Translations under genes and position numbers: made by a program
Shown: in pieces, positions 33,931 to 33,987 of the stretch
Layout of the letters: each line of letters begins with the position of its first letter
Position numbering within the stretch: position 1 is the stretch's first letter
Notes under the pieces: model-generated
What the model saw: only the letters and a program-made list of their open reading frames with translations
Database searches by the model: none
What the model was told of the DNA's origin: nothing
Assembly: GCA_034090805.1 (NCBI GenBank)
Contig: JAXDRV010000096.1
Span: 1-33,987 of the forward strand
DNA: 33,987 nt
Reading direction: 5' to 3'
Origin: Ornithomonoglobus_A sp034090805
Lineage (GTDB): Bacteria; Bacillota; Clostridia; UBA1381

Positions 33931-33987
33931 CAAAAAAGTCTACCTATGGGAGTGCAGCGAAGCGGAACGACAGTCACGATAGTGACT

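Overview
The window looks like a chromosomal segment of an anaerobic, low-to-moderate GC Firmicute, most likely a class Clostridia gut-type bacterium. The reasons are a Gram-positive PolC replicase, an oxygen-sensitive class III ribonucleotide reductase (nrdD/nrdG), strong AGGAGG ribosome sites, SigA-type promoters, lipoproteins, an S-layer homology (SLH) protein and a CsaB-type cell-wall pyruvyl transferase. The species assignment is inference. I see no phage, insertion sequence, CRISPR array or rRNA.

Layout. 1-1884 (-): a partial, unusually long efflux adaptor with two adaptor modules in tandem. 2153-5238 (+): nrdDG behind two promoters and a pair of NrdR-like boxes, with a long leader made of palindromic repeats. 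5503-7170 (-): a secreted SLH protein with a duplicated N-terminal module. 7484-7762 (+): a small lipoprotein. 7872-11521 (-): a four-gene transport operon (neurotransmitter:sodium symporter family transporter, ABC permease, ABC ATPase, binding lipoprotein) behind a perfect-consensus promoter. 11759-20052 (+): a surface-polysaccharide cluster (glycosyltransferase-CsaB fusion, MurJ-like flippase, O-antigen-ligase-like protein, GT4 glycosyltransferase, two DUF4330-like anchored proteins). 20229-33458 (-): histidine phosphatase, purL, polC, murD and three overlapping M42 aminopeptidase genes. 33612-33900 (+): a tRNA-Gly(GCC)/initiator tRNA-Met unit with its promoter and terminators.

How the parts fit. 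The polysaccharide cluster, murD and the SLH protein point to cell-envelope assembly. CsaB pyruvylates the secondary wall polymer that SLH domains bind, so the fusion gene and the SLH gene 4.6 kb away are functionally linked. The class III reductase carries its own repressor sites.

Most unusual points. (1) The middle gene of the three M42 genes has lost most metal ligands and the catalytic glutamate, so it looks like a pseudoenzyme subunit translated between two intact paralogues. (2) A family of long, nested palindromic repeats sits in four intergenic gaps: the nrdD leader, murJ/O-antigen ligase, murD/polC and polC/purL. It includes a 142-bp direct duplication with a perfect 26-bp stem. (3) The adaptor protein is duplicated internally. 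All functions are read from motifs; no database search was possible.
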